A stretch of 48,738 nt of DNA. Origin: Haliea sp. GTDB taxonomy: Bacteria; Pseudomonadota; Gammaproteobacteria; Pseudomonadales; Halieaceae. Within the stretch, counting starts at the first letter, position 1. Each line of letters opens with the position of its first letter. A model generated the notes under the pieces. It worked only from the letters and a program-made list of their open reading frames with translations. It did not search any database and was not told the origin of the DNA. Below are positions 35,196-46,005 of the stretch, in pieces. Where the stretch lies: positions 5,052 through 53,789 of the forward strand of contig JANQUV010000131.1 of NCBI GenBank assembly GCA_030730585.1, given 5' to 3'. Both the position numbers and the translations under genes were made by a program.

Positions 35196-35624
35196 ATGGC
35201 TGTTGAGCGTACCTTGTCTATTGTGAAGCCCGATGCGGTGGCAAAAAATGTAATTGGGCAGATCTATTCACGGTTCGAATCTGCCGGCCTGCAGGTTGTT
35301 GCAGCGAAGATGGTGCGGTTGAGCGGTGACGTGGCTGGCGGTTTTTACGCTGAGCACCGTGAGCGCCCCTTTTTCCCGGCTTTGATCGAGTTCATGACGT
35401 CTGGCCCCGTGATGGTGCAGGTGCTTGAAGGCGACAATGCCATTGCCAAGAACCGCGAGCTGATGGGTGCAACCAATCCCAAGGATGCAGAAGCTGGCAC
35501 TATCCGCGCCGATTTCGCTGAGTCTATCGACGCCAATGCGGTACACGGGTCTGATTCGCCGGCCTCTGCCGCGCGTGAGATCGCCTACTTTTTTGCCGCC
35601 AGCGACCTCTGCGGCCGCGGCTGA
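35196..35624 (+). CDS. ndk: Nucleoside diphosphate kinase
   Basis: A 142-residue enzyme that moves the gamma-phosphate of ATP to other nucleoside diphosphates through phospho-His. [15 protein letters not shown] starts it; the active site is NAVHGSDS with His117. Length is standard. The ATG at 35196 follows TGGAGAGAG; the longer frame upstream is not family-like. It heads a long same-strand run to der with its own promoter. Confidence 0.98.
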   Translation: MAVERTLSIVKPDAVAKNVIGQIYSRFESAGLQVVAAKMVRLSGDVAGGFYAEHRERPFFPALIEFMTSGPVMVQVLEGDNAIAKNRELMGATNPKDAEAGTIRADFAESIDANAVHGSDSPASAAREIAYFFAASDLCGRG

Positions 35625-35642
35625 GCGAGCGCAGCCCACACT

Positions 35643-36791
35643 ATGAAGCCCGCGGTCATCGCATCTTCTGTCACGCCCACCAAGGTTAACTTGCTGGGCA
35701 TGACGCAGCTGCAGCTGGAACAGTTCTTCCTTGATATGGGGGAGAAGAAGTTTCGTGCGCAGCAATTGATGAAGTGGATGCATCATGCGGGCGTCACCGA
35801 CATCGAGTCCATGTCCAATCTGGGCAAGGCGCTGCGCGAAAAGCTGCTGGAGATTGCCGAGGTGCGGCCTCCGGAGATTGTCAGCCAGCTGGATTCCACC
35901 GATGGTACGCGCAAGTGGGCCATTCGTGTGTCCGGCGGTGGGCTGGTGGAAGCCGTGCTGATCCCCGACGGTACCCGCGCAACACTCTGCGTCTCCTCGC
36001 AGGTAGGTTGCAGCCTTGACTGCAGTTTTTGTTCAACCGGCAAGCAGGGCTTCGAACGCGACCTCACGGCGGCTGAAATCATTGGCCAGGTGTGGTTGGC
36101 GATCAAGTCCTACGATGCGTTTCAGGCGGGTAACCGCCGGGTTGTGACTAACGTGGTGATGATGGGCATGGGCGAACCCCTGCTCAACTTTGACAACGTT
36201 GTTGCGGCGATGGACCTCATGATGTCGGACTTGGGCTACGGTATTTCCAAGCGTCGCGTCACCCTGAGCACCTCCGGCGTGGTGCCTGCGTTGGACCGGT
36301 TGGCAACCCTCAGTGAGGTGTCACTGGCTATTTCCCTGCATGCGCCCAATGATGCACTGCGCAACCAACTGGTGCCGATTAACCGCAAGTACCCGATAGC
36401 GGAGTTACTGCGCAGCGCCCGCGCCTACATCGATGCACAGGCTGACAGCAAACGCGTTGTCACCGTGGAGTACACGCTGATGGCTGGCATCAACGACCAA
36501 GTTGATCAGGCCCGTGAACTGGCCGTGCTGCTGCGTGATTTCCCCTGTAAGATCAACCTGATTCCCTTTAACAGCTTCCCCCAATCCGACTACCAGCGCC
36601 CCAGCGGCAATGCGGTATCCCGGTTTTGGCAGGTGTTGGTGGATGCAGGCTTTGTGGTGACCATACGCACTACGCGGGGTGACGATATTGACGCCGCGTG
36701 CGGCCAATTGGTTGGCCAGGTTGTGGATCGTACCCGGCGCAGTGAGCGCTACCGGGCGGCAGGTTTGGCCGCAGAGGTTGAAGCACGATGA
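35643..36791 (+). CDS. rlmN: Dual-specificity RNA methyltransferase RlmN
   Basis: A 382-residue radical SAM enzyme that methylates C2 of adenosine in 23S rRNA (A2503) and in some tRNAs (A37). The [4Fe-4S] ligands are C123-x3-C127-x2-C130. [22 protein letters not shown] and SLHAPND follow. The C-terminal methyl-carrying Cys lies in [13 protein letters not shown]. It starts 18 bp after ndk and overlaps pilW by 4 bp. Confidence 0.98.
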   Translation: MKPAVIASSVTPTKVNLLGMTQLQLEQFFLDMGEKKFRAQQLMKWMHHAGVTDIESMSNLGKALREKLLEIAEVRPPEIVSQLDSTDGTRKWAIRVSGGGLVEAVLIPDGTRATLCVSSQVGCSLDCSFCSTGKQGFERDLTAAEIIGQVWLAIKSYDAFQAGNRRVVTNVVMMGMGEPLLNFDNVVAAMDLMMSDLGYGISKRRVTLSTSGVVPALDRLATLSEVSLAISLHAPNDALRNQLVPINRKYPIAELLRSARAYIDAQADSKRVVTVEYTLMAGINDQVDQARELAVLLRDFPCKINLIPFNSFPQSDYQRPSGNAVSRFWQVLVDAGFVVTIRTTRGDDIDAACGQLVGQVVDRTRRSERYRAAGLAAEVEAR

Positions 36792-37594
36792 CATCAGCGC
36801 CGATGCTTTTTCCTAATACAGTACGTGTTTTCCTACTGCTGCTGGCGGTTTGTTTTGTGCTACCGCTTACCGGCTGTGTTACCACTACTGACAGCGTTTA
36901 TACCAATCCCCCTTCGCCGCAAGCGGCGCTGGAGCGGCGGGTGGGCCTGGCGCGCCAGTATATTGGTGAGGGCGATTGGGAGAATGCCAAGCGTAACCTG
37001 GCGCAAGCGGTAAAAATAGATGATCGCAACGCGGAAGTGCACGAGGCCTTCGCGCTGGTGTACCAAAGCACGGGCGAGAAAGAGCTCGCTGAGCAAAGTT
37101 TCGAGAAAGCCATTCGCCTGCAGCGTGATTTCTCCCGAGCGCGCAACAACTATGCGGCTTTTTTATTCTCCGAGCAGCGCTACGCCGATGCCGAGAAGCA
37201 ACTCGATTATGTGGTGAAAGACACGCTGTACGCCGCACGGCCATTGGCGTTTGTGAATTTGGGCCTGTGCCGGATGCAGCTGGGCAAGCGCGCTGAAGCG
37301 GAGGAGGCGTTTAGCCGAGCGCTGTCCATGGATCGCACCAACAGTATTGCTTTGTTGGAGCTGGCGATACTGAAATACGATGACGGTGCGTACCGGGAAG
37401 CCGAGCGCCACTATGGAACTTATCGCACAGCGGTGCGGCCACAGAGCCCGCGCGGTTTGTGGTTGGGGGTGCGTTTGGCTCGTGCGCTCGGTGATAAAGA
37501 CGGAGAGAGCAGCTACGCGCTGGCGCTGGGCAGCTTGTATCCGAAGTCACCCGAGTATCAGGAATACCAGCAGGCCCTGAACAGTGGGGAGTAA
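36788..37594 (+). CDS. pilW: Type IV pilus biogenesis/stability lipoprotein PilW (PilF)
   Basis: A 268-residue outer-membrane lipoprotein that helps the PilQ secretin assemble. The signal peptide ends in the lipobox LTGC with Cys30. Five or six TPR units follow, with patterns such as [20 protein letters not shown] and [18 protein letters not shown]. It overlaps rlmN by 4 bp (ATGA) and is overlapped by the HTH gene downstream by 11 bp, as in the conserved operon of type IV-piliated gammaproteobacteria. No other pilus genes are in the window. Confidence 0.93.
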   Translation: MTSAPMLFPNTVRVFLLLLAVCFVLPLTGCVTTTDSVYTNPPSPQAALERRVGLARQYIGEGDWENAKRNLAQAVKIDDRNAEVHEAFALVYQSTGEKELAEQSFEKAIRLQRDFSRARNNYAAFLFSEQRYADAEKQLDYVVKDTLYAARPLAFVNLGLCRMQLGKRAEAEEAFSRALSMDRTNSIALLELAILKYDDGAYREAERHYGTYRTAVRPQSPRGLWLGVRLARALGDKDGESSYALALGSLYPKSPEYQEYQQALNSGE

Positions 37595-38018
37595 AGAAAT
37601 AATTGAAGCACCGCTTGCTATAAGGGCCGCACCCGGAGCGCTGCTCCAGGCCGCCCGTCTGGCGCGTGGCTGGTCACCAGCCGAGGTGGCGGGACGCCTG
37701 CACTGGCTGCCGGAAGTGGTGGGCTTGCTGGAGCGGGATGCCTACGACCGCCTGCGTCGACCGGCGTTCGCCAGCGGCTACATCAGGGCCTATGCTCGGC
37801 TGCTGGGTCTGGATGACGTTGAAGTGTTGGCCGGGTTCAATCCGAGTGGCCCGGAATCCGCGGCGCAGTCAGGGGCGGATCTTCCGCGCCGCCTGCACCC
37901 CCTGCAGCGCACCGGGGTGGGTATTGTATTTGGCCTGGCAGTGTCGGCGCTGTTGGTTTTGGGTATGTGGTGGGCGCAGGTCGGCGAGGCCTCCACACGT
38001 CAGTTTTCAGGAGGATAA
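37584..38018 (+). CDS. Short RodZ-like HTH membrane protein
   Basis: A 144-residue protein in the rodZ position. Residues 18-85 form a RodZ-type helix-turn-helix ([19 protein letters not shown], then [19 protein letters not shown]), which in RodZ binds MreB. A linker leads to one membrane helix at about 111-131. The protein then ends after 13 more residues, so the periplasmic DUF4115 domain of normal RodZ (over 300 residues) is missing. The ispG Shine-Dalgarno (GGAGGA) sits in its last codons. The GTG start overlaps pilW by 11 bp. The reading frame closes cleanly and ispG begins at once, so this is a shortened gene, not a frameshift seen within the window. Confidence 0.8.
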   Translation: MGSKEIIEAPLAIRAAPGALLQAARLARGWSPAEVAGRLHWLPEVVGLLERDAYDRLRRPAFASGYIRAYARLLGLDDVEVLAGFNPSGPESAAQSGADLPRRLHPLQRTGVGIVFGLAVSALLVLGMWWAQVGEASTRQFSGG

Positions 38019-38022
38019 GCTC

Positions 38023-39150
38023 ATGCATAAACCCTCTCCTATCACTCGTCGGGTCAGCCGGCAAATTATGGTCGGCTCCGTACCGGTGGGAGGCGATGCC
38101 CCGATCAGCGTGCAGAGCATGACGAATACGGAAACCTGTGACGTGGATGCCACGGTAGCGCAGGTGAAGGCCATTCAGGATGCGGGTGCCGACATCGTGC
38201 GCATATCCGTGCCCAGTATGGACGCGGCGGAAGCCTTTCGGGCGATCCGCGCCCGTGTCGACGTGCCTCTGGTCGCTGACATTCACTTTGACCACAAAAT
38301 TGCGCTTAAGGTGGCGGAGTACGGGGTCGACTGCCTGCGCATTAACCCGGGCAATATCGGCAGCGACAAGAAGGTCCGCGCGGTGATCGACTGTGCTCGC
38401 GATAAAGGTATTCCTATCCGTATCGGTGTGAATGCCGGCTCGCTGGGGAAAGAGTTGCAGCGCAAATATCCGGAGCCTACCGCGGAAGCGCTGGTGGAGT
38501 CGGCGCTGCGCCATGTCGATATCCTCGACCGCTTCAACTATCCGGATTTCAAGGTCAGTGTGAAAGCGTCGGAAGTGTTCATGGCGGTAGCGGCTTATCG
38601 CTTGCTGGCCAAGCAGATTGAACAACCGCTGCATTTGGGTATTACTGAAGCCGGCGGGTTACGCGGCGGTACCGTGAAGTCGGCGGTAGGTTTGGGGATG
38701 TTGCTGATGGACGGCATCGGCGACACCATTCGCGTGTCCTTGGCGGCAGACCCGGTGGAAGAGGTCAAGGTTGGCTTTGAAATTCTAAAGAGCCTGAAGC
38801 TACGCGCCAATGGCATCAATTTTATTGCCTGCCCCAGCTGTTCACGGCAGAACTTCGACGTTATTTCGACCATGAATATTCTTGAGCAGCGGCTGGAAGA
38901 TATCCGCACGCCCATGGATGTAGCAGTCATTGGCTGCATCGTTAATGGCCCGGGTGAGGCGCGAGAGGCCGATGTTGGCCTCACCGGCGCCAGCCCCAGC
39001 AACCTGATTTACATCGACGGCGAACCGGATCACAAGGTCAGCAATCAGGATTTTATCGACCACCTGGAGCAGGTTATTCGTAAGCGGGCGGTTAACCTGG
39101 AGGCCGAGCGCGCGGCTGAGGATGCGCGCATGATCGCGCGCTGCAAGTGA
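38023..39150 (+). CDS. ispG: 4-hydroxy-3-methylbut-2-enyl-diphosphate synthase (flavodoxin)
   Basis: A 375-residue [4Fe-4S] enzyme of the MEP isoprenoid pathway, converting MEcPP to [44 protein letters not shown] and LGITEAGG mark the TIM barrel. The cluster cysteines lie in [10 protein letters not shown] and [10 protein letters not shown]. The ATG at 38023 has a strong AGGAGG upstream; the longer open frame runs through the RodZ-like gene in another frame and is rejected. It follows that gene by 4 bp. Confidence 0.98.
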   Translation: MHKPSPITRRVSRQIMVGSVPVGGDAPISVQSMTNTETCDVDATVAQVKAIQDAGADIVRISVPSMDAAEAFRAIRARVDVPLVADIHFDHKIALKVAEYGVDCLRINPGNIGSDKKVRAVIDCARDKGIPIRIGVNAGSLGKELQRKYPEPTAEALVESALRHVDILDRFNYPDFKVSVKASEVFMAVAAYRLLAKQIEQPLHLGITEAGGLRGGTVKSAVGLGMLLMDGIGDTIRVSLAADPVEEVKVGFEILKSLKLRANGINFIACPSCSRQNFDVISTMNILEQRLEDIRTPMDVAVIGCIVNGPGEAREADVGLTGASPSNLIYIDGEPDHKVSNQDFIDHLEQVIRKRAVNLEAERAAEDARMIARCK

Positions 39151-39169
39151 TAAAAAGGCAGGAGCACAG

Positions 39170-40444
39170 GTGACAACGATTCGAGCCATTCGGGGCATGA
39201 GCGATATTCTCCCGGATGAAAGTGAGCGCTGGCAGTACCTTGAGCGCACCGTCGCCGGTGTGCTTGCCAGCTATGGCTACGGGGAAATTCGACTGCCTAT
39301 CGTTGAGCAAACGGCGCTGTTTCGTCGTTCTATCGGTGAAGTGACAGACATCGTTGAAAAGGAAATGTACAGCTTTGATGACCGCAACGGCGAAAGCCTG
39401 ACGTTGCGCCCCGAGGGCACTGCCGGTTGTGTGCGGGCCGCGATTCAAAATAGTTTGTTAGGCACGGTACAGCGGCTGTGGTACAGCGGCCCCATGTTTC
39501 GTTACGAGCGTCCGCAAAAAGGCCGCCAGCGCCAGTTTCACCAGATTGGCGCGGAAGTCTTTGGGGTGGTAACGCCGGAAATTGATGCCGAATTGATATT
39601 GATGACGGCGCGTCTGTGGCGCGCGCTGGGTGTTGCTGAGCATGTCGAGCTGCAAGTAAATTCGATTGGCAACAGCGCCTCTCGCCAAGCTTTTCGCGCG
39701 GCTTTAGTGGAGTATTTGTCGGCCCATCACGCGGCGCTGGATGAAGACAGCCAGCGTCGCTTGCTCAGTAACCCCTTGCGCATTCTGGACAGCAAGCACC
39801 CTGGTACGCAGGCGGTGTTAACGCATGCGCCGCTATTGGCCGATTACCTTGATGACGAGTCGAAAGCGGATTTTGTGCGTGTGCGCGAGCTGCTGGACGC
39901 CGCGGCAGTGCCCTATGTGGTGAACCCATCGCTGGTTCGCGGCCTCGACTACTACAATAAAACCGTATTTGAATGGGTCACCGACCGGCTGGGTGCACAG
40001 GGAACCGTGTGTGCAGGTGGCCGTTATGACAGCCTGGTGGAACAGCTGGGCGGCAAACCCACTCCCGGTATTGGCTTTGCGATGGGCAAAGAGCGCCTGG
40101 TATTGCTGCTGGAGGCCCTTGAGGCCGCTCCAGCAGCTGTGCCCGCCGTGGATGTTTATGCAGTGAATTCAGGTGGCGGTGCTGAAATAGCGGCGTTTAC
40201 AGCGCTGGAAACGCTGCGCAGTGCGTTGCCTGGGCTGCGTATTGTGCAACACACCGGCGGCGGCAGTTTTCGCAGTCAGTTGAAAAAAGCAGACAAGAGT
40301 GGCGCTCGCTGGGCGCTGATCTGGGGCGACGATGAGGTGGCGAATGCTACGGTCACCGTTAAATCGCTGCGCGAGCAAGCGGAGCAGGTCGCTCTGCCAC
40401 TGGCCGAATTGGCCGGATTTTTACAGCGTGGCACAGCCTCCTGA
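39170..40444 (+). CDS. hisS: Histidyl-tRNA synthetase
   Basis: A 424-residue class II synthetase charging tRNA-His. [13 protein letters not shown] opens it; the class II motifs are [12 protein letters not shown], then [17 protein letters not shown], and the histidine A-motif [26 protein letters not shown] marks motif 3, followed by the C-terminal anticodon-binding domain. The start is GTG with GGAG six bases upstream. Length is normal. Confidence 0.98.
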   Translation: MTTIRAIRGMSDILPDESERWQYLERTVAGVLASYGYGEIRLPIVEQTALFRRSIGEVTDIVEKEMYSFDDRNGESLTLRPEGTAGCVRAAIQNSLLGTVQRLWYSGPMFRYERPQKGRQRQFHQIGAEVFGVVTPEIDAELILMTARLWRALGVAEHVELQVNSIGNSASRQAFRAALVEYLSAHHAALDEDSQRRLLSNPLRILDSKHPGTQAVLTHAPLLADYLDDESKADFVRVRELLDAAAVPYVVNPSLVRGLDYYNKTVFEWVTDRLGAQGTVCAGGRYDSLVEQLGGKPTPGIGFAMGKERLVLLLEALEAAPAAVPAVDVYAVNSGGGAEIAAFTALETLRSALPGLRIVQHTGGGSFRSQLKKADKSGARWALIWGDDEVANATVTVKSLREQAEQVALPLAELAGFLQRGTAS

Positions 40445-40469
40445 CACCACAACCCAAGGAATCTAGAGC

Positions 40470-41144
40470 GTGGAATCATATCGTACAGAAGAAGAACAAG
40501 TAGAAGCACTGGGTCGCTGGTGGGACGAGAATGGTCGGTCTACGGTGGTGGCGATTGTGCTGGTGCTGGCGGGGACGTTCGGCTGGCAGGGCTGGCAGCG
40601 CTATGATGCGCAGCGCACGGCGAGCGCTTCGGATCTTTATCAGCAGATGCTGGAAGCGGCGGCGATGGCACAGGAGGGCGTCGTGACCGCGGCTCCGGTG
40701 CTGCGCTTGGCCACGCAGCTGCGCGCCGATTATGCGGGCACCACTTACGCGCAGTTTGCGGCGCTGCACCAGGCGCGGGTGGCGGTGCTCGGTGGTGACC
40801 TGGAGGCCGCGGAGGCCGATCTGCGCTGGGTGCTGGGCAAGGCCGATAGCGGCAGTGAAACCGCCCTCGTCGCACAGTTGCGCTTGGCGCGTGTGTTGGC
40901 AGCGCAGGGCAACACGGAGCAAGCGCTGGCGCTGCTCGTGCCGGCCTCCGCCGGCAAGTATCAGGGGGCTGCGGCCATGGCTCGGGGTGATGTGCTGGCA
41001 GGTGTAGGGCGCAATGCGGAGGCGCTTGACGCCTACCGTGAGGCGCAAGCGCTGGTGCAGACATATCCCGCGCAGCTCAATTTGGAAACCTTGGCGGCCA
41101 AGCTGCAAAGCCTTGATGCGGCCAGTGCGGAGGGCGGCGCATGA
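40470..41144 (+). CDS. yfgM: YfgM-family TPR membrane protein
   Basis: A 224-residue inner-membrane protein with a cytoplasmic N-terminus (EEEQVEALGRWWDENG), one membrane helix (25-40) and a periplasmic helical TPR-like domain. In E. coli, YfgM associates with the SecYEG translocon and the chaperone PpiD. It starts with GTG, lies between hisS and bamB as in most gammaproteobacteria, and overlaps bamB by 4 bp. Confidence 0.92.
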   Translation: MESYRTEEEQVEALGRWWDENGRSTVVAIVLVLAGTFGWQGWQRYDAQRTASASDLYQQMLEAAAMAQEGVVTAAPVLRLATQLRADYAGTTYAQFAALHQARVAVLGGDLEAAEADLRWVLGKADSGSETALVAQLRLARVLAAQGNTEQALALLVPASAGKYQGAAAMARGDVLAGVGRNAEALDAYREAQALVQTYPAQLNLETLAAKLQSLDAASAEGGA

Positions 41145-42325
41145 GTTCTTTTGTGGCTCGCTGGAGTGTGCTCCTACTGTGTCTGTTTGCTCTGGGCGGC
41201 TGCAGTACCATCAAAGGCTGGTTTGAAATTGACGATGACGAAGACCCCCGCGCGCCTGTGGAGCTCGAAAAAATCGAGCAGACCGTCAAGGCAAAGCGGC
41301 TGTGGTCAACCAGCGTTGGCGATGGCCAGGGCAAGGGGTTGTACCGTATTGAGCCGGTGATTGGCGATGGCCGCATTTATGCGGCTTCGGCTGACGGCGA
41401 AGTGAAAGCGCTGGATGTGACCACTGGCCGCAAGGTGTGGGACGTAGACCTCGAGCTGCCGATTTCCGGTGGTGTTGGCCTCTACAACGATAGCGTATTT
41501 TTGGGTGCCAGCGACGGTTTCGTGATTCACCTGGACGCGAGCAGCGGCGTTGTGCGCTGGCGTGCGCCGGTCACCGGCGAGGTGCTGGCGCCACCGCAGG
41601 GCAACGGCAAGGTCGTCGTGGTCCAAACCTACGACGGTAAGTTGCACGGCCTTGATTTTGCAACAGGTGAACGGCTCTGGACCTACGACAGTAACATGCC
41701 GGTGTTGACCATCCGCGGCACCAGCACCCCGATTCTGCAGGGTAATCGCGCCATCGCGGGCTTCTCCAACGGCCGCGTGGTGGGCTTTGATGCCGCGACC
41801 GGTTCTGTGGAATGGGAGGCCCGCGTGGCTATCCCTCAGGGCCGCTCGGAAATCGAGAGAATCGTCGATGTCGACGGAACCATGGCGCTGGCTGGTAACG
41901 AGTTGTTTGCCTCGAGCTACCAGGGCTATGTGGTGTCGATTGACGTGGCCAGCGGGCGCAAAATCTGGGAAAGTCCGGTATCGTCTGTTTCCGGCGTGTC
42001 ACAGGGCTTTGGCAACGTTTACGCCGCGGACGAAGATGGCAGGGTTATCGCGTTTCTGCGCACCGGCCAGGGCCAGCGCTGGAGCCAGGATGCTCTCGCC
42101 TGGCGCGGGTTGGGCCGGCCCACACCGGTCAGCAGTTATCTAGCTGTTGCCGACTTTGAAGGCTACGTACATTTGCTGTCGCAAGTCGATGGCAGTTTTG
42201 TGGGCCGCTTCCGGCCCGACAGCGATGGCGTTCGCGCCGACATGTTGAGCGACGGCAACCTGCTCTATGTGTTCGGCAACAGTGGCAAGCTGCAGGCTTA
42301 CGAAATTAGCTCCACCTCCAGGTAA
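41141..42325 (+). CDS. bamB: Outer-membrane assembly lipoprotein BamB
   Basis: A 394-residue lipoprotein of the BAM complex that folds outer-membrane proteins. The lipobox is LGGC with Cys21. An eight-bladed propeller of PQQ-type repeats follows, with recurring [23 protein letters not shown] and [12 protein letters not shown]. It overlaps yfgM by 4 bp and is followed 5 bp later by der. Confidence 0.96.
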   Translation: MSSFVARWSVLLLCLFALGGCSTIKGWFEIDDDEDPRAPVELEKIEQTVKAKRLWSTSVGDGQGKGLYRIEPVIGDGRIYAASADGEVKALDVTTGRKVWDVDLELPISGGVGLYNDSVFLGASDGFVIHLDASSGVVRWRAPVTGEVLAPPQGNGKVVVVQTYDGKLHGLDFATGERLWTYDSNMPVLTIRGTSTPILQGNRAIAGFSNGRVVGFDAATGSVEWEARVAIPQGRSEIERIVDVDGTMALAGNELFASSYQGYVVSIDVASGRKIWESPVSSVSGVSQGFGNVYAADEDGRVIAFLRTGQGQRWSQDALAWRGLGRPTPVSSYLAVADFEGYVHLLSQVDGSFVGRFRPDSDGVRADMLSDGNLLYVFGNSGKLQAYEISSTSR

Positions 42326-42330
42326 ACGCC

Positions 42331-43746
42331 ATGATTCCCGTAATCGCCCTGGTCGGCCGCCCCAATGTGGGCAAGTCGACATTGTTTAACCAGCTCACTC
42401 GCAGTCGGGATGCGCTGGTGGCAGACCTTTCGGGGCTCACTCGGGATCGCAAATACGGCGAAGCGCGCATCGGTTCGCGTCCATTTATCGCCATTGATAC
42501 GGGTGGCATCAGCGGCGACGAAGAAGGCATTGAGGCACAAATGGCGGGGCAGTCTCTGCTCGCCATTGAGGAGGCCGATGCGGTGCTGTTTCTGGTGGAT
42601 GCCCGCGAGGGTTTGAACCCGGCTGATCAGGCGCTGGCGCGTCACTTGCGGCAGCGCAACAAGGCCTTTCATGTCGTTGTGAACAAAATCGACGGGCTCA
42701 ATGAAGATGTTGCGCTGGGTGATTTTTATGCGCTGGGTGTAGAAATTTTGCACGGCATCGCGGCCTCGCACGGCCGCGGCGTGCGGCAGATGATTGACGA
42801 TGTGCTGGCCACCTTCCCCGAAGACGAGCCAGAAGATGCCGCCGGCATTGACCGGCGCGACAGCATTCGCGTGGCCATTGTGGGGCGCCCCAATGTGGGT
42901 AAGTCGACACTGGTCAATCGTCTGCTAGGCGAAGAACGCGTGGTGGTGTTTGATCAGCCAGGCACCACGCGAGACAGCGTGTATATCGACTACGAACGGG
43001 ACGGGCAGCGCTATACCCTGATCGACACTGCGGGCGTTCGGCGGCGCAAGAATGTGCGTGAAACCGTCGAGAAGTTTTCTATTGTTAAAACTCTGAAGGC
43101 GATCGATGACGCGCATGTTGTGCTCTTGGTGATGGATGCACATGAAGGCATAGTCGACCAGGATCTGCACTTGCTGGGCCACTGTATCGACGCAGGCCGG
43201 GGTTTGGTCTTGGCGGTAAACAAGTGGGACGGCATTGAATCTCACGAGCGCGACTGGATTCGCAATGAGTTGAACCGGCGCCTGGTGTTTGCCGACTATG
43301 CCGATACGCATTTTATCTCTGCACTGCATGGCACGGGCGTGGGGCATCTCTACAAGTCCATACTCGGCGCGCACAGCTCCGCCACGCGCAAGCTCAATAC
43401 CAATCAGCTTACGCGTATTCTTGAAGGTGCCGTGTTTGATCATTCACCCCCGATGATCAACGGCCGTCGTATCAAGCTACGCTATGCGCATCCCGGCGGC
43501 CAGAATCCGCCGTTGATTATTATTCACGGCAACCAGACCAGCAGCGTACCCAATAGCTACCAGCGTTACCTCGAGAAAGTGTTCCGCCGCGAATTGAAGC
43601 TCACGGGTACGCCGGTGCGCATTGAGTTCCGCACGGCGGAGAACCCCTTCGCTGAAAAGCGCAACCAGCTCACACAGCGGCAGGTGCAGCGTAAGCGGCG
43701 CCTGATGGCTCACGTGAAGAAAAACGACAAAAAGAAAAAACGCTAG
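42331..43746 (+). CDS. der: Ribosome-assembly GTPase Der (EngA)
   Basis: A 471-residue protein with two tandem GTPase domains, each with [10 protein letters not shown], followed by DTGGI or [10 protein letters not shown] (G3) and VVNKIDG or AVNKWDG (G4). A KH-like C-terminal domain follows ([18 protein letters not shown]), with a lysine-rich tail ending KKKKR. It acts in 50S maturation. It closes the conserved ndk-to-der run. Confidence 0.98.
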   Translation: MIPVIALVGRPNVGKSTLFNQLTRSRDALVADLSGLTRDRKYGEARIGSRPFIAIDTGGISGDEEGIEAQMAGQSLLAIEEADAVLFLVDAREGLNPADQALARHLRQRNKAFHVVVNKIDGLNEDVALGDFYALGVEILHGIAASHGRGVRQMIDDVLATFPEDEPEDAAGIDRRDSIRVAIVGRPNVGKSTLVNRLLGEERVVVFDQPGTTRDSVYIDYERDGQRYTLIDTAGVRRRKNVRETVEKFSIVKTLKAIDDAHVVLLVMDAHEGIVDQDLHLLGHCIDAGRGLVLAVNKWDGIESHERDWIRNELNRRLVFADYADTHFISALHGTGVGHLYKSILGAHSSATRKLNTNQLTRILEGAVFDHSPPMINGRRIKLRYAHPGGQNPPLIIIHGNQTSSVPNSYQRYLEKVFRRELKLTGTPVRIEFRTAENPFAEKRNQLTQRQVQRKRRLMAHVKKNDKKKKR

Positions 43747-43756
43747 CGGCTCTGCC

Positions 43757-44164
43757 ATGGGCAACGAAAATTGCAACAATGGCGCCAACCGTGGCAAGCC
43801 CGATCTGGATTGCCGCGCGAACATCGAGGCCTTTGTACAGCGTTTCTATGCGCGCGTGTTGACAGATCCCCAGCTGGCGCCGATTTTTCTCGATGTGGCA
43901 CAGATCGATCTCGATGTTCATCTGCCGCACATTGTGGATTACTGGTGCAAACTGCTGCTGGGTGAGCAGCACTATCGGCGCCATACGATGGCTATTCATC
44001 GCCGACTACATCACCAACAGCCTTTGCAGCCCGCGGATTTTGCCCGCTGGGTGGCCACCTTTACCGCAACGGTCGATACGTATTACTGTGGCGAGCGTGC
44101 AGAGCGAGCCAAGCGCGTGGCGGCTGCGATTGCCGGCAACATGCAGCAGAATTTTCCCGCCTAG
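43757..44164 (+). CDS. Group III truncated haemoglobin
   Basis: A 135-residue 2/2 globin. FVQRFYARVLTDPQLAPIF is the B helix region, followed by LPHIVDYWCKLLLGEQHYRR and a likely proximal His in HTMAIHRRLH. Group III members bind oxygen or nitric oxide and may detoxify reactive nitrogen species or help respiration; the function is not settled. It starts 10 bp after der and precedes an ABC transporter pair by 24 bp, so it may be transcribed with both. An N-terminal stretch with two Cys (ENCNNG, LDCRAN) precedes the globin fold. Confidence 0.85.
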   Translation: MGNENCNNGANRGKPDLDCRANIEAFVQRFYARVLTDPQLAPIFLDVAQIDLDVHLPHIVDYWCKLLLGEQHYRRHTMAIHRRLHHQQPLQPADFARWVATFTATVDTYYCGERAERAKRVAAAIAGNMQQNFPA

Positions 44165-44188
44165 CGCCGAAGGCAACAGGAGTCATCA

Positions 44189-45052
44189 ATGACTGAGGTA
44201 ATTTCGGCACGAGGACTACAGCGCCGATTTGGCGCCCAGCACGCTGTTGCCGGCGTTGACCTGCAGGTAGAGCCCGGTACCGTGCTGGGGCTTATTGGGC
44301 CCAATGGCGCCGGTAAAACCACCTTGCTGCGCTCGCTGCTGGGGCTCACTCGCTGCCAAGGCGAGCTGTCGGTGCTGGGCATGGACCCACGGCGTGAACC
44401 GGCAAAACTTGCGGAGCATGTCGCCTTTATTGCCGACACAGCCGTCTTGCCGCGCTGGATGCGTGTGAAGCAGTTGCTTGACTATAGTGCCGGCACCCAC
44501 CCCAAATTCAACCGCGCGCAGGCCGAACAGATGCTGTCACGCACTGAAGTCGGGCTGGGACGGCGTATCGGCGAGCTGTCCAAAGGCATGACGGTGCAGC
44601 TGCATCTGGCGCTGGTGATGGCAGTCGATGCCCGCCTGCTGGTGCTCGATGAGCCCACTCTCGGCCTCGATATTCTGTTCCGTAAGCAGTTTTTTGAGCA
44701 GCTGCTGAATGATAATTTTCATCAGGAGCGCACGATTATCATCTCCACGCATCAGGTAGAGGAGGTGGAGAGCATCCTCACCCATGTCATGTTTATGAAC
44801 CGCGGCCGCAAGCTACTTTACCAATCGGTCGCCGCACTGCAGGCGCGCTTTGTGGAGTTGCGCGCTGAGGGCGCGGCTGCGCAGCGTGCCGCAGAGGTGG
44901 CGCATCTGAGTCAACGCCCGCTGCCGGGAGGCCAGGCGTTCATTTTTGAAGATATTGACCGCGAAGTGTTGGCACCCCTGGGTGAATTGCGCGCACCGGC
45001 ACTGGCAGATCTGTTTGTGGCGGTGGTCGGCGAGGATAACGCTCGTGGCTGA
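44189..45052 (+). CDS. ABC transporter ATP-binding protein
   Basis: A 287-residue ATPase. Walker A is GPNGAGKTT, the signature region is ELSKGMTVQLHLAL (LSKGM in place of LSGGQ), and Walker B is LLVLDEPTLGLD, with the switch His in STHQVEE. The C-terminal 70 residues are an accessory domain as in ABC-2 exporters. Its end overlaps the permease start by 8 bp. The pair forms a probable exporter with unknown substrate. Confidence 0.92.
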   Translation: MTEVISARGLQRRFGAQHAVAGVDLQVEPGTVLGLIGPNGAGKTTLLRSLLGLTRCQGELSVLGMDPRREPAKLAEHVAFIADTAVLPRWMRVKQLLDYSAGTHPKFNRAQAEQMLSRTEVGLGRRIGELSKGMTVQLHLALVMAVDARLLVLDEPTLGLDILFRKQFFEQLLNDNFHQERTIIISTHQVEEVESILTHVMFMNRGRKLLYQSVAALQARFVELRAEGAAAQRAAEVAHLSQRPLPGGQAFIFEDIDREVLAPLGELRAPALADLFVAVVGEDNARG

Positions 45053-45992
45053 CTTTAGTGCGACGCGATGGCGTACTCTGTTGCAGCGCGAACTTCGGGA
45101 GTACCGGGTATCTTTGCTGTGGACGCCCCTGCTGGCAGGCGGGTTGCTAGCGCTACTGATACTGGCGAGTAGCCGGGTGGCCAACCAGCTTAGCGAGTTC
45201 GGTGCGGCCTTGTTTGAGGCGTTTAGCCAGATGGAGGAGGCGGGCCATATGAGCCTGGGGGCGGCTTTAGGTGCCGTGGGCAGTGACAGTGCGCGGGCCG
45301 CAGTTCAGGCTCAGGATAGCCTCTCGGGGCTGCACCTGTTGTTCTACGGTGTGCACGCGCTGATGCTGATGGCGTTGCTGCTGGTGAGCTTTAATTATTT
45401 GCAGGGCTGCCTGTTCACCGACCGCAAAGACGGTAGCATCTTGTTCTGGAAGTCGATGCCGGTTGCGGCTTGGGAAGAGGTGTTGGCAAAGCTGGCAGTG
45501 GCTACCGTGCTGGCGCCGGTGCTGTTTTTGGCCGCGTCCTGGGTAGCTCAGTTGGCGCTACTGTTTACACTCTCACGGCTGGCCGCTGAGGCTACGAGTG
45601 GGCTGGACCTGCTGCTGGCAAACCTGAGCCTGAGCCGTTTATTTGCGGATCAGGCGGTCGGTTGGATGCTCACCGCACTGTGGGCGGCGCCGGTTTATGC
45701 TTGGGTATTGTTGGCTTCTGCCGCGGCGCGGCGCTCGCCTGCGCTTATGGCGATTGCACCGCTGCTGGGGCTGGTGGTGCTTGAAGCACTGTTATTGGGC
45801 TCCCGGTACCTCATTGCCAGGGTTTGGGTGCATATGCCGCGGCTAACCCCCGATGATGTTGGCGTAGGTGGGTATCTGCACGATGAGCGCTGGGTAAGCC
45901 CGGGCTTGTTCGGCCTCTTCGCTGGCGTGGTGGTAGCGGGCTGTTTACTCTGGGCCTGTGTGTGGCTGCGTCAACACCGCTGGGAGACTTGA
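45045..45992 (+). CDS. ABC-2-type permease
   Basis: A 315-residue membrane protein with about six helices (such as LLAGGLLALLILASSRVA, HALMLMALLLVSF, TVLAPVLFLAASWVAQLAL and GVVVAGCLLWACVW). The motif DRKDGSILFWKSMPV after helix 2 is common in ABC-2 permeases. The GTG start at 45045, with GAGGAT upstream and overlap with the ATPase gene, fits a two-gene transporter. A large periplasmic loop lies between the first two helices. Substrate unknown. Confidence 0.85.
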   Translation: MADFSATRWRTLLQRELREYRVSLLWTPLLAGGLLALLILASSRVANQLSEFGAALFEAFSQMEEAGHMSLGAALGAVGSDSARAAVQAQDSLSGLHLLFYGVHALMLMALLLVSFNYLQGCLFTDRKDGSILFWKSMPVAAWEEVLAKLAVATVLAPVLFLAASWVAQLALLFTLSRLAAEATSGLDLLLANLSLSRLFADQAVGWMLTALWAAPVYAWVLLASAAARRSPALMAIAPLLGLVVLEALLLGSRYLIARVWVHMPRLTPDDVGVGGYLHDERWVSPGLFGLFAGVVVAGCLLWACVWLRQHRWET

Positions 45993-46005
45993 GGCGGGTC
46001 GAATA

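Noticed and set aside
35270-35285. GGTTCGAATC resembling a tRNA T-loop
   Set aside because: It lies inside ndk; no acceptor stem, anticodon arm or D-loop around it.
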